Below are positions 44,764 through 52,761 of a DNA stretch of 64,000 nucleotides, one piece after another (position 1 is the stretch's first letter; each line of letters begins with the position of its first letter). The translations under genes and the position numbers were made by a program. This DNA comes from Prescottella agglutinans (GTDB taxonomy: Bacteria > Actinomycetota > Actinomycetes > Mycobacteriales > Mycobacteriaceae): positions 533,814 to 597,813 of the forward strand of contig NZ_RKLP01000002.1 in the NCBI RefSeq assembly GCF_004011865.1. Direction: 5' to 3'. A model generated the notes under the pieces. That model saw only the letters and a list, made by a program, of their open reading frames with translations, was not told the origin of the DNA and searched no databases.

Positions 44764-45377
44764 GACGGCTCCGCCCCGGTCGTCGGGGCGAGCCCGGATC
44801 CGTGGCACGCGAGCACGTGCAGCGCGTCGCCCAGTGCCGCCGCGAAGTCACCGGATCCGCTACCGCCCTTGACTAATCCGCGCACCGACGTGGTCCCGGT
44901 GAGGATCTCGAAGAGGATCGACGCGTCCGCTGGCGCGGGAACCTCGCCGCGCTCGGCGGCGAGTTCGAGGCGCGCCTCGAACGCCTCGAACGCCGGCACC
45001 TGCCGCGCGAGCAGGCGGGCACGATCGACGTCGGACCGGGCGTCGCCCAGCAGACCGGGGATTCCGGCCCGGGCCGCAGGACTCGACGCGCGGGCGACGA
45101 ACAGGTCCACCCAGGACCGGAGGTCGGCCCGGAGGTCGTCGGTGACCTCGGGAAGCCCGTCGGCGGCGGGACCGTGGACGGCGTCCTCGATCAACGCCTC
45201 GCGGCTGGGCCAACGACGGTAGATCGCGGGCGTACTCACCTCGGCCCGCCGCGCGATGGCCATGAGGGTTGTCTGTTGGTACCCGACTTCGCCGAGCAGT
45301 CCTCGGGCCGCAACGAGGACCGCATGATCCTTGCCGGGGTCCCGCGGCCGACCGACACGGGGAGCGTTCGCGTTCAT
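44760..45377 (-). CDS. TetR-family regulator heading the operon
   Basis: A 205-residue repressor. The HTH region is DHAVLVAARGLLGEVGYQ ... EVSTPAIYRRWPSREALIEDAV, typical of the TetR branch with RWPS. It heads a four-gene run (TetR, luciferase-like enzyme, hydratase, SDR) in which each start overlaps the previous stop by four bases, so it most likely controls that catabolic-looking set. A TAGCAT hexamer (minus strand, 45386-45391) lies 8 bases upstream of ATG 45377. Confidence 0.92.
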   Translation of the reverse strand: MNANAPRVGRPRDPGKDHAVLVAARGLLGEVGYQQTTLMAIARRAEVSTPAIYRRWPSREALIEDAVHGPAADGLPEVTDDLRADLRSWVDLFVARASSPAARAGIPGLLGDARSDVDRARLLARQVPAFEAFEARLELAAERGEVPAPADASILFEILTGTTSVRGLVKGGSGSGDFAAALGDALHVLACHGSGLAPTTGAEPS

Positions 45378-45430
45378 TACATTTCATGCTAAGACGTTAC
45401 TTCCGGCTGCCGGAGCGAATCCGCGAAAAC

Positions 45431-45442
45431 GGTCATATGACC
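45431..45442. promoter_or_regulatory. 12-bp palindrome in the TetR/ABC-F divergent region
   Basis: GGTCATATGACC is a perfect 12-bp palindrome between the divergent TetR and ABC-F genes; a possible operator. Its owner is unknown. Confidence 0.35.
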
Positions 45443-45486
45443 TCCGGAGTACGGCACCGGCGCGCGGCGACCTCCCCTCGACCAGG

Positions 45487-45492
45487 GATAAT
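45487..45492 (+). promoter_or_regulatory. -10 element of a leaderless ABC-F promoter
   Basis: GATAAT (preceded by AGG) ends 6 bases before GTG 45499, consistent with a transcript beginning at the start codon. No Shine-Dalgarno sequence is present. Confidence 0.5.
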
Positions 45493-45498
45493 CGTCTC

Positions 45499-47136
45499 GT
45501 GACTGCAACCCTGCGCATCTCCGGCCTCTCCGCGTCCCGAGGCGAGCGCACGCTCTTCTCCGGCCTCGACCTGACCGTCGCCCCGGGCGACGTCATCGGA
45601 CTGGTCGGTGCCAACGGTGCAGGCAAGTCGACGCTCCTGACGGCACTCGCGGGGGTCGGCGAGGCGGACGTCGACGGCACGATCACCCTGAGCCCGCCCG
45701 ACGCGACGGTCGGCTACCTCGCGCAGGAACCGGATCGGATCCCGGGCGAGACGATCCTGGCGTTCCTCGGCCGCCGGACCGGCGTCACCGACGCCGAGGC
45801 CACGATGAACGCGGCGGCCGAGTCGCTCGCGGACGGGGACGAGGACCTCTACTCCCCCGCGCTCGAGCGGTGGCTCGCGCTGGGGGGCGCCGATCTACCC
45901 GAGCGTGCCGCACAGGTGCTGGCCGACCTGGGCCTGGACGTCACCGGGGACGCGCTCATGACCGACCTGTCGGGTGGTCAGGCCGCCCGCGCCGGGCTCG
46001 CGTCGCTGCTGCTCTCCCGGTACGACGTGCTGCTCCTGGACGAGCCGACCAACGATCTCGACCTGCCCGGCCTCGAGCAGCTCGAGCGGTTCGTCGACGA
46101 GACACGGACCGCGCTCGTGGTGGTGAGCCACGACCGGGAGTTCCTGGCGCGCACCGTGACCGGGATCGTCGAACTCGACCTCGCGCAGCAGCAGATCGCG
46201 GTGTACGACGGCGGCTACGAGGCCTACCTGGTGGAGCGCGACGTGGCTCGCCGGCACGCCCGCGAGGCCTACGAGGAATACGCCGGCAACCTGTCCGACC
46301 TGCAGGATCGCGCCCAGATGCAGCGCAACTGGCTCGAGCACGGCGTCCGCAACACGCGCCGCAAAGCCAAGAACGGCGACTCCGACAAGATGGGCCGCAA
46401 GGCGCGCGCCGAGTCCACCGAGAAGCAGGCCGCGAAGGCCCGCCAGACGCAACGGCGCATCGAGCGGCTCGAGGTGGTCGAGGAGCCGCGCAAGGAGTGG
46501 GAACTGCGGATGGAGATCGCAGCGGCGCCCCGCAGCGGCGCCGTGGTCGCCACGCTCGGCGGCGCCGTCGTTCGACGTGAAACCTTCACCTTCGGCCCGG
46601 TGACCACCCAAGTCGATTGGGGCGACCGGATTCTCGTCACCGGACCGAACGGATCCGGGAAGTCGACACTGCTGCAGGTCCTCCTCGGCAAGCTGACCCC
46701 CGACGAGGGCACGGCGACGCTGGGGTCCGGCGTCGCGGTCGGCGAGATCGATCAGGCACGTGGGCTTTTCGAGGGTGACGAGATGCTCGCCGATGCGTTC
46801 GGCGCACAGGTTCCGGACTGGCCGGAGGCGGACGTCCGCACCCTGCTGGCGAAGTTCGGCCTCAAGGGCCACCACGTGCTGCGGCCCGCGTCGTCGCTGT
46901 CACCGGGCGAACGCACGCGGGCGGCCCTGGCGCTGCTGCAGGCGCGCGGGGTGAACCTGCTGGTGCTCGACGAACCGACCAACCACCTCGACCTGCCGGC
47001 GATCGAGCAGCTCGAGCAGGCCATGGAATCGTTCACCGGCACGCTGCTGCTGGTCACCCACGACCGCCGGATGCTGGACACGATGCGCCACACCCGCCGG
47101 TGGCGGATGGACGACGGCCGACTCAGCGAAGACTGA
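45499..47136 (+). CDS. ABC-F family ATP-binding protein
   Basis: A 545-residue soluble protein with two ABC ATPase domains and no membrane part. Walker A motifs are GANGAGKST (37-45) and GPNGSGKST (~384); signatures are LSGGQAARAG and LSPGERTRAA; Walker B motifs are LLLDEPTNDLD and LVLDEPTNHLD. The charged inter-domain linker (~255-340) is the ribosome-facing arm. ABC-F proteins act on the ribosome in translation rescue or antibiotic protection. Which one cannot be told here. The GTG at 45499 is likely a leaderless start. Confidence 0.94.
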   Translation: MTATLRISGLSASRGERTLFSGLDLTVAPGDVIGLVGANGAGKSTLLTALAGVGEADVDGTITLSPPDATVGYLAQEPDRIPGETILAFLGRRTGVTDAEATMNAAAESLADGDEDLYSPALERWLALGGADLPERAAQVLADLGLDVTGDALMTDLSGGQAARAGLASLLLSRYDVLLLDEPTNDLDLPGLEQLERFVDETRTALVVVSHDREFLARTVTGIVELDLAQQQIAVYDGGYEAYLVERDVARRHAREAYEEYAGNLSDLQDRAQMQRNWLEHGVRNTRRKAKNGDSDKMGRKARAESTEKQAAKARQTQRRIERLEVVEEPRKEWELRMEIAAAPRSGAVVATLGGAVVRRETFTFGPVTTQVDWGDRILVTGPNGSGKSTLLQVLLGKLTPDEGTATLGSGVAVGEIDQARGLFEGDEMLADAFGAQVPDWPEADVRTLLAKFGLKGHHVLRPASSLSPGERTRAALALLQARGVNLLVLDEPTNHLDLPAIEQLEQAMESFTGTLLLVTHDRRMLDTMRHTRRWRMDDGRLSED

Positions 47137-47162
47137 CTGAACCGGCCGTCGCCCGCTCACCC

Positions 47163-48353
47163 TCAGCCGAGCAGGCCCTGCCCCACGTACTCGCCCTCAC
47201 GGCACCCCGGAGGGATCGCGAACACCGCCGACCCGACGGGCGTCGACCACCGGTTGAACATGTCCGCCTCCGCGAGTCGCTGCTGCACGGGCACGTACTG
47301 GACGTCGACGTCAGCCTGATAGGCGACGAAGATCAACCCGGAGTCGGACACCCCGACACCGTCGGGGGCCTCGTCGTAGTTGTATGCGCGCCGCAGGAAC
47401 CGCTCCCGCGGGGCCATCGGCCGCGCCCGCGCGATGTGCGAGAACTCGGGGATGATCTTCAGCGCACCGGGCCCGACCGCGTCGAAATCCGGTGCGTCGA
47501 ACTCCGATTCGCCGGTCAGTGGCGCACCGTCGGACATTCGTCGTCCCATCACCTCGTCGCGACCGGGGGTGTCGAGCTCGTCCCACCCGTCCAGGTCGAG
47601 GTGGATGCGTCGGATGACGACCGACGTGCCGCCCGCCATCCACGACTGCTCGGCGCCGTCGTTCCAGACGACGTCCGCGAAGTCGGCGCTGCCGGCCTCC
47701 GGGTTGATCGTGCCGTCGACCTGCCCCATCAGGTTGCGCATCGTGGTGCCCTCGGGTTCGCTGCCGCGCGCGCGGCGGAACCCGCGCTGAACCCAGCGGA
47801 CGGTCGTGGTGCCCCGCGCATCCTTGAGCAGGACGCGCACCGCATGCGCGACCGTGACCGGATCGTCGGATCCCACCTGCAGCAGGATGTCGCCGTCGTT
47901 CCATCGCGGCTCGAGCTTGTCGATCTCGAACGGCGGCAGCGGCTTGCACCACGACGGTCGACGGTCCTCGAGGCCCGCGGCGCGGAACACCCCGGGCCCG
48001 AATCCGACCGTGACGGTGAGCCTGGCCGGGGCCGTCGCGAGTTCGGCCTCGGTGTCCGCGAGCGCGCCCCGCCCGGAGGTCAGCCGGGCGGCGTCGTCGG
48101 TCCAGACCCTCATCATCCGGACCAGCGCGGCGCGATCGGTCCCAGGCCTGAGATCGAGTCCGACGAACGTGGTGTGCGCGGGCGGCGGCGTCTCGACCCC
48201 CGCCTGGTGCTCCCCGTGGAACGGCACGGTCGGCGAGACGGATTCGGCCTTCGCGGGGCGTGCGGTGACCGCGCCCGCACCCCAGCCGAGACCGACGCCG
48301 CCGACCGCGACGGCGCCGGCCCCGAGCAGGCGACGACGGCTGATATCAGCCAC
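47163..48353 (-). CDS. Dye-decolourising peroxidase, Tat-exported
   Basis: A 396-residue heme peroxidase of the DyP family (EfeB-like/type A). The Tat signal is DISRRRLLGAGAVAVGGVG. The DyP signature GQVDGTINP (catalytic Asp), the proximal His in IPEFSHIARARP and the heme-side Arg region RAYNYDE are present. GTG at 48353 has GAGG six bases upstream; ATG at 48368 is possible. It overlaps the upstream copper-binding lipoprotein gene, forming an operon of envelope metal and redox proteins. Confidence 0.92.
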   Translation of the reverse strand: MADISRRRLLGAGAVAVGGVGLGWGAGAVTARPAKAESVSPTVPFHGEHQAGVETPPPAHTTFVGLDLRPGTDRAALVRMMRVWTDDAARLTSGRGALADTEAELATAPARLTVTVGFGPGVFRAAGLEDRRPSWCKPLPPFEIDKLEPRWNDGDILLQVGSDDPVTVAHAVRVLLKDARGTTTVRWVQRGFRRARGSEPEGTTMRNLMGQVDGTINPEAGSADFADVVWNDGAEQSWMAGGTSVVIRRIHLDLDGWDELDTPGRDEVMGRRMSDGAPLTGESEFDAPDFDAVGPGALKIIPEFSHIARARPMAPRERFLRRAYNYDEAPDGVGVSDSGLIFVAYQADVDVQYVPVQQRLAEADMFNRWSTPVGSAVFAIPPGCREGEYVGQGLLG

Positions 48354-48945
48354 TGTGCGCCTCACCATGGCCCTGGTTCGCCATGTCGTGGCCCTCGCTC
48401 GGCGCCGGGCTCACGCTCGGCGCCCCGCTCGGCGCTTCGCCGTGCGAGTTGTAGCTCTCACGAGCACCGGTGAAGTCGCGGACCTGCGACGTGATCTGCG
48501 TGGTGGCGCCGTCGGAGAACTTCAACGTGAACGACACCTCGCTACCAGCCTGGACCGGGGCGGGCAGGTCGAACAGCATGATGTGATCGGCGCCCGGCTT
48601 GAGCGCGTACGTGTCGTGGGCCTTGATGGTCATGCCTCCGTCCTTCTCCCGCATCTTCATCGCACCGGTGCCGTCCGGCGCCATCTCGTGCAGTTCGACG
48701 CGCGGCGAGGCCGAGGAGGTGGCGGAGACGAGCGTGACGTCGCTGTCGGAGTCGTTGCGAATGGTGCCGAACAACGCGGTCATACCGCCGTCGGCGGCCT
48801 TGACCCACGAGTCCTGCACCGTGATCGAGGCAGCATCGGTCGCCTTGGCGTCGTCCTTCGAGTCGCTGCTGCATCCGGCGAGGGTGAGTCCGGCCGCGAC
48901 GGTGACGCCGATGGCCAGGACGCGGGTGCGGGTGAATGCCTTCAT
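48346..48945 (-). CDS. PCu(A)C-type copper chaperone lipoprotein
   Basis: A 199-residue lipoprotein with lipobox LTLAGC at residues 20-25. The DUF461/PCu(A)C domain follows, with the copper ligands in VELHEMAPDG, MKMREKDGGM and GADHIMLFDL (His...Met...His-x-Met). The C-terminal tail is rich in His, Met, Ser and Pro (EGHDMANQGHGEAHSG) and may bind extra copper. Such proteins deliver Cu(I) to cytochrome oxidase. Its stop overlaps the peroxidase start. Confidence 0.92.
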   Translation of the reverse strand: MKAFTRTRVLAIGVTVAAGLTLAGCSSDSKDDAKATDAASITVQDSWVKAADGGMTALFGTIRNDSDSDVTLVSATSSASPRVELHEMAPDGTGAMKMREKDGGMTIKAHDTYALKPGADHIMLFDLPAPVQAGSEVSFTLKFSDGATTQITSQVRDFTGARESYNSHGEAPSGAPSVSPAPSEGHDMANQGHGEAHSG

Positions 48946-49113
48946 GTACGTGTGCCTTTCGTGTGCGGGCGCGCGGCAGCCGTCAGGCGCGCGGGCGCTG
49001 CCCGGCAGGTATGGCGGGCCGTGGGCCCGGGGGAATGCCTCCGCGCCGGGACTTTCCGACCGGAGGGCACGCGTCGACGACGGTTGTGTCGTGACGCGGT
49101 GGAGTGGCAGTAC

Positions 49114-49656
49114 TCAGCAGAAGGCGGGGGGACCCCGGCGCGCGATCGACCCGACGCAGACGGGCACCGACACTGGCCGGACGTCGGCGACGGCTCGGGG
49201 CAGCGCAGGCTCGAGCAGCACCGGCAGAGCGGTGAGAATCCTCGGCAGGATCCGGCGCAGCGCGGCGTAGGCACGCGGACCGATCCGTTCGGCGGCCGCG
49301 ATGAGAACGGCGCAGACGACCACGGCCGCGGAGTGCGCGAGGAGCATCGGCGCGGTCAGGTGCGAACCCGTGTGCATTCCGGCGTGGGCGTCGCCGAGCG
49401 ACAGCGCCGTGTGGGCGAGCACCTGACCGGTCGCCAGCACGGGCACGAGCCAGCGCCGCCGGGTGGCGAGCGCGGGCACCGCGGTCACCGCGGCGGCGAG
49501 CACCGCCGCGACGCCGCCGAGCAGCAGCAGCGTGACGCCGTGGGGCGCGCCGCCGCCGGCCAGACCATGGGCACCGATCGCGAGCGCGACGACGGATGCG
49601 GCGACGGCGACGCCACGCACCTGGCGTGCGAGCTCCTCACCTGGGCCGATCCGCAT
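49114..49656 (-). CDS. Membrane protein of the copper/peroxidase cluster
   Basis: A 180-residue protein with about four transmembrane helices. Helices 2-3 flank GDAHAGMHTGSH, a His/Met-rich exterior loop suited to copper. No characterised family is recognised, but small His/Met-rich membrane proteins frequently accompany PCu(A)C genes. It is 168 bases upstream of the PCu(A)C gene on the same strand. The gene is leftward from a shared ~100-base region with the Xre operon. Confidence 0.7.
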   Translation of the reverse strand: MRIGPGEELARQVRGVAVAASVVALAIGAHGLAGGGAPHGVTLLLLGGVAAVLAAAVTAVPALATRRRWLVPVLATGQVLAHTALSLGDAHAGMHTGSHLTAPMLLAHSAAVVVCAVLIAAAERIGPRAYAALRRILPRILTALPVLLEPALPRAVADVRPVSVPVCVGSIARRGPPAFC

Positions 49657-49720
49657 GCCCCGAGGTTACTACAGGACGTCGTACGGACTTCGTGTCAGCA
49701 TCGCCGAACATTTGCTTGGT

Positions 49721-49749
49721 TTGACAGACCGTTGGGTTTTTACAACGAT
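49721..49749 (+). promoter_or_regulatory. Promoter of the Xre/ABC operon
   Basis: A consensus TTGACA -35 (49721-49726), 17-base spacer and AACGAT -10 (49744-49749), followed 7 bases later by ATG 49757, so the mRNA is probably leaderless. Confidence 0.65.
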
Positions 49750-49756
49750 CGATTGC

Positions 49757-50047
49757 ATGAGCCCGGTGCGACGTGGGGCGAGTCTCCCCATCTTCAATCG
49801 CATCGCTGTGCTGCGCGCCGAACGCAAGATGAGCCGCGCGCAGCTCGCCGAGCTGATCGAGGTGAACCCACAAACCGTCGGGGTGCTCGAGCGTGGCGAC
49901 CACTACCCCAGCCTCGACCTCGCGCTGCGGATCTGCGCGGTGTTCGAGCTTCCGGTGGAGGCCGTGTTCTCCCGCACCGAGTTCGGCCCCCTCAGCACCG
50001 AGCTGTACCGAACCAACCGACCAGGAGGAGTCGACGAGGATGGCTGA
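49757..50047 (+). CDS. Xre-family helix-turn-helix regulator
   Basis: A 96-residue regulator of the YozG/Cro type. The HTH (residues ~15-65) reads RIAVLRAERKMSRAQLAELIEV, then NPQTVGVLERGDHYPSLDLAL and FELPVEAVFS. It overlaps the following membrane-protein gene by eight bases. This Xre-membrane protein-ABC exporter layout is common; the regulator likely controls the operon. The start follows a strong promoter directly. Confidence 0.9.
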   Translation: MSPVRRGASLPIFNRIAVLRAERKMSRAQLAELIEVNPQTVGVLERGDHYPSLDLALRICAVFELPVEAVFSRTEFGPLSTELYRTNRPGGVDEDG

Positions 50048-50591
50048 CAGCGGCCTGCTCGAGCGATATCAAGACTTCCGCACCCGACGCTTCCTCCGGC
50101 ACGAGGAGCAGTACCGGCACTGGCTACCCCGGTGGCGGACGCAACGACGGCGGCGCATCCTCGTCGTCGTGCTCGCGGTGATCCTGCTGACCATGGCCGT
50201 GGTGGGCGTGGTCTGCCTCAACGACATGGAGACCGGCCCGCTGCTGTGGATCCCGGTCTGCCTGGCCTTCCTGGTCACCTGGACCGTCCTGCAGATCGTC
50301 TCGGGTCGTCAGGGTGACGCTCCCCGCGACGCCCTCGACGAGTGGGAGGTCCAGCAGCGCGACAGCGCCCGCTCCATCGGCCTGACCGTGACGCAGACGC
50401 TGACGTTCGTCCCGGCGATGTTCCTCATCGTCGCGGGCGCGCTCGATCCGGACATCGACCGCACCCACCTCGCCTACTCCGCCGGACTCCTCGTCCTCAC
50501 CACGCTCATCGTCGGTGCCTGCGCGCCCGCGATGATCCTGGCCTGGACGCGCCCCGACCCCGACACCGACGACCACCAGGAGCCTGCATGA
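50040..50591 (+). CDS. Four-helix membrane protein of the ABC operon
   Basis: A 183-residue protein. A charged N-terminal ~40 residues (ERYQDFRTRRFLRHEEQYRHW) precedes four predicted helices (about 45-65, 70-88, 115-135, 145-168). It resembles DUF2975/DUF3796-like small membrane proteins next to Xre/ABC genes, but I cannot name the family. GGAGGAG precedes the ATG at 50040. Its stop overlaps the ATPase start (ATGA). Confidence 0.75.
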   Translation: MADSGLLERYQDFRTRRFLRHEEQYRHWLPRWRTQRRRRILVVVLAVILLTMAVVGVVCLNDMETGPLLWIPVCLAFLVTWTVLQIVSGRQGDAPRDALDEWEVQQRDSARSIGLTVTQTLTFVPAMFLIVAGALDPDIDRTHLAYSAGLLVLTTLIVGACAPAMILAWTRPDPDTDDHQEPA

Positions 50592-51487
50592 CCGGCCAGA
50601 CCCTCACGTTCGACGGGATAGCGAAGCGCTACGGCGACGTCGTCGCCCTCGAGAGCCTGAGCTTCGACGTCCGCCCCGGCGAGATCTTCGGATTCGTGGG
50701 CAGCAACGGAGCCGGCAAGACGACGACCATGCGGATCGCCCTCGGGGTGCTCGCCGCCGACAGCGGAGAGGTCCGGCTCGGCGGCCGCCCCGTCGACCTC
50801 GAGGTCCGTCGCTCGATCGGCTACATGCCCGAGGAGCGCGGCCTCTACCCCAAGATGAAGGTGGGCGCACAGCTCACGTACTTCGCTGAACTGCACGGAC
50901 TTTCACGGCGCGAGGCGTCGGACTCGATGCGCCGCTGGACCGAGCGTCTCGGCATCGCCGCGCGCGTGAACGACGCCGTCGACGCACTCAGTCTGGGCAA
51001 CCAGCAGCGCGTGCAGCTGGCGGCCGCACTGGTGCACGACCCGGCCGTGCTCATCCTCGACGAGCCGTTCTCCGGGCTCGACCCGGTGGCCGTCGACGTC
51101 ATGAGCGACGTCCTCGTGGAGAAGGCGAAGACCGGTGTCCCCGTGATCTTCTCCAGCCACCAGCTCGATCTGGTGCAGCGGCTGTGCGACCGCGTCGGGA
51201 TCATCGCGAAGGGTCGGATGAACTCGATCGGCACCGTCGACGAACTCCGCGGCAGCGGCGACGTCCTGCTCGAGGTCCACGCGCCCGCCGCGCCGAGGGG
51301 GTGGGCCGACCACGTCTTCGGGGTCACGACCGTCAGCCACGACGACGGACGCACCGTCCTGTCCCTCGGCGCCGGCGCCGACGACCAGGCCGTCCTCCAG
51401 GCCGCACTGAAGACCGGGCCGGTCCACGAGTTCGCGGTCCGCAAGCCGTCCCTGACCGAACTGTTCCGAGAGGTGGTGTCCGCATGA
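50588..51487 (+). CDS. ABC transporter ATP-binding protein (NatA-like)
   Basis: A 299-residue ATPase: Walker A GSNGAGKTT (~38-46), signature LSLGNQQRVQLAAAL (LSGGQ variant), Walker B VLILDEPFSGLDP. A C-terminal ~80-residue domain follows, as in Na+ and drug exporter ATPases of the NatA/DrrA type. It drives the permease encoded next, with four-base overlaps on both sides. Confidence 0.93.
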   Translation: MTGQTLTFDGIAKRYGDVVALESLSFDVRPGEIFGFVGSNGAGKTTTMRIALGVLAADSGEVRLGGRPVDLEVRRSIGYMPEERGLYPKMKVGAQLTYFAELHGLSRREASDSMRRWTERLGIAARVNDAVDALSLGNQQRVQLAAALVHDPAVLILDEPFSGLDPVAVDVMSDVLVEKAKTGVPVIFSSHQLDLVQRLCDRVGIIAKGRMNSIGTVDELRGSGDVLLEVHAPAAPRGWADHVFGVTTVSHDDGRTVLSLGAGADDQAVLQAALKTGPVHEFAVRKPSLTELFREVVSA

Positions 51488-52686
51488 GCGGCCAGAACGG
51501 TCTCAGCCCGAGCCGCGCGATCGCGCTGGTCGCGCGGCGCGAGTTCCTCACCCAGGTGAGGAAGAAGAGCTTCCTCGTCAGCAATGCGATCGTCCTGATC
51601 GCCATCGTCGGCGCCATCGTCGCGGCGTCGATCTTCTCCGGCGGCGACGACGAGTCGCGCTCCAAGATCGGACTCGTGGGCGACCAGTCGCTGAGCGCCA
51701 CGCTGGTCGCGACCGGTGACGCGGCCGGGAATCCGGTCGAGGTGCGGGAAGTCGCCGACGAGCAGACCGCCCGCAGCCAGGTGGAAAACGGCGATCTCGA
51801 CGTCGCGGTGCTGCCCGGCACCGGCGGCAGCGTCACCGCGATCACGAAGTCGGAGATCGACGCACCCCTGCGGGTCGTGCTCGACGGCGCCGTCGCCGCG
51901 CAGGCTCAGAGCGCCGCGCTGGCCGCGCAGGGCGTGGACGCCGCCCAGCTCGCGGAGACCACCAGCTCGGCCGTCGTCACCGTCGACGCGATCGACCCGC
52001 CGGATCCCGAACGCGGACAGCGCATCGCGCTGTCGATGGCCGTCGTGGTGCTGCTCTACATGCAGATCCTGGTGTTCGGCATGTACGTCGCGATGGGCGT
52101 GGTCGAGGAGAAGTCGTCCCGCGTGGTGGAACTGCTGCTGTCGACGCTGCGGCCACTGCAGCTGCTGTGGGGCAAGGTGATCGGCATCGGCGCCGTCGGT
52201 CTCGCCCAGCTGGCCGCGTACGGCGTGGTCGGTGTCGGCGCCGGCGTCGCCACCGGCGTCCTCACCCTGGGCGGCACCGCGTGGGGAACGCTGGTGGGCA
52301 CCCTGGGCTGGTTCGTCCTCGGCTTCGCCTTCTTCGCGGTGCTCTACGCCGCGACCGGGTCGATGGTGTCGCGCCAGGAGGACGTCAACTCCACCGCGAT
52401 GCCGCTCACCATCCTGATCATGGCGATGTTCTTCTCCGCGTTCAGCGCGGTGCAGGACCCGGACGGTTCGCTGTCGAACGTGCTGAGCTGGATTCCGCCG
52501 TTCTCGGCGATCCTGATGCCGCTCCGCATCGCCGGAGGGGTCGCCAGCGCAACCCAGATCGTGGGCACGATCGTGCTGATGGCGGTGGTCACGGTCGCGA
52601 TGTCGGCCCTGGCCGCCCGCATCTACCAGCGCTCGATCCTGCGGATGGGCAAGACGGTCTCGTGGCGTGAGGCCCTCGCCCGGTAG
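51484..52686 (+). CDS. ABC-2 exporter permease (NatB-like)
   Basis: A 400-residue permease. One N-terminal helix (~28-50), a ~140-residue exterior domain, then five to six helices with MGVVEEKSSRVVELLLSTLRPLQLLWGK, the coupling segment of the NatB/ABC-2 type. In Bacillus NatAB exports Na+; other members export drugs or peptides, so the substrate is open. It is the last gene of the operon and is followed by a hairpin. Confidence 0.9.
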   Translation: MSGQNGLSPSRAIALVARREFLTQVRKKSFLVSNAIVLIAIVGAIVAASIFSGGDDESRSKIGLVGDQSLSATLVATGDAAGNPVEVREVADEQTARSQVENGDLDVAVLPGTGGSVTAITKSEIDAPLRVVLDGAVAAQAQSAALAAQGVDAAQLAETTSSAVVTVDAIDPPDPERGQRIALSMAVVVLLYMQILVFGMYVAMGVVEEKSSRVVELLLSTLRPLQLLWGKVIGIGAVGLAQLAAYGVVGVGAGVATGVLTLGGTAWGTLVGTLGWFVLGFAFFAVLYAATGSMVSRQEDVNSTAMPLTILIMAMFFSAFSAVQDPDGSLSNVLSWIPPFSAILMPLRIAGGVASATQIVGTIVLMAVVTVAMSALAARIYQRSILRMGKTVSWREALAR

Positions 52687-52696
52687 CTAGGCTGGA

Positions 52697-52736
52697 CCAC
52701 GGCGGCCGTTCCCGACACCGGGTGCGGTCGCCGTGG
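52697..52736 (+). terminator. Terminator of the ABC operon
   Basis: A 12-bp stem with one G-T pair (CCACGGCGGCCG and complement) whose loop carries an inner CCCG-ACAC-CGGG hairpin, 10 bases after the permease stop. It lies 25 bases before accD3 and could also act in its leader. Confidence 0.6.
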
Positions 52737-52761
52737 GCAATGCACGAGATGGAGGAAGACC

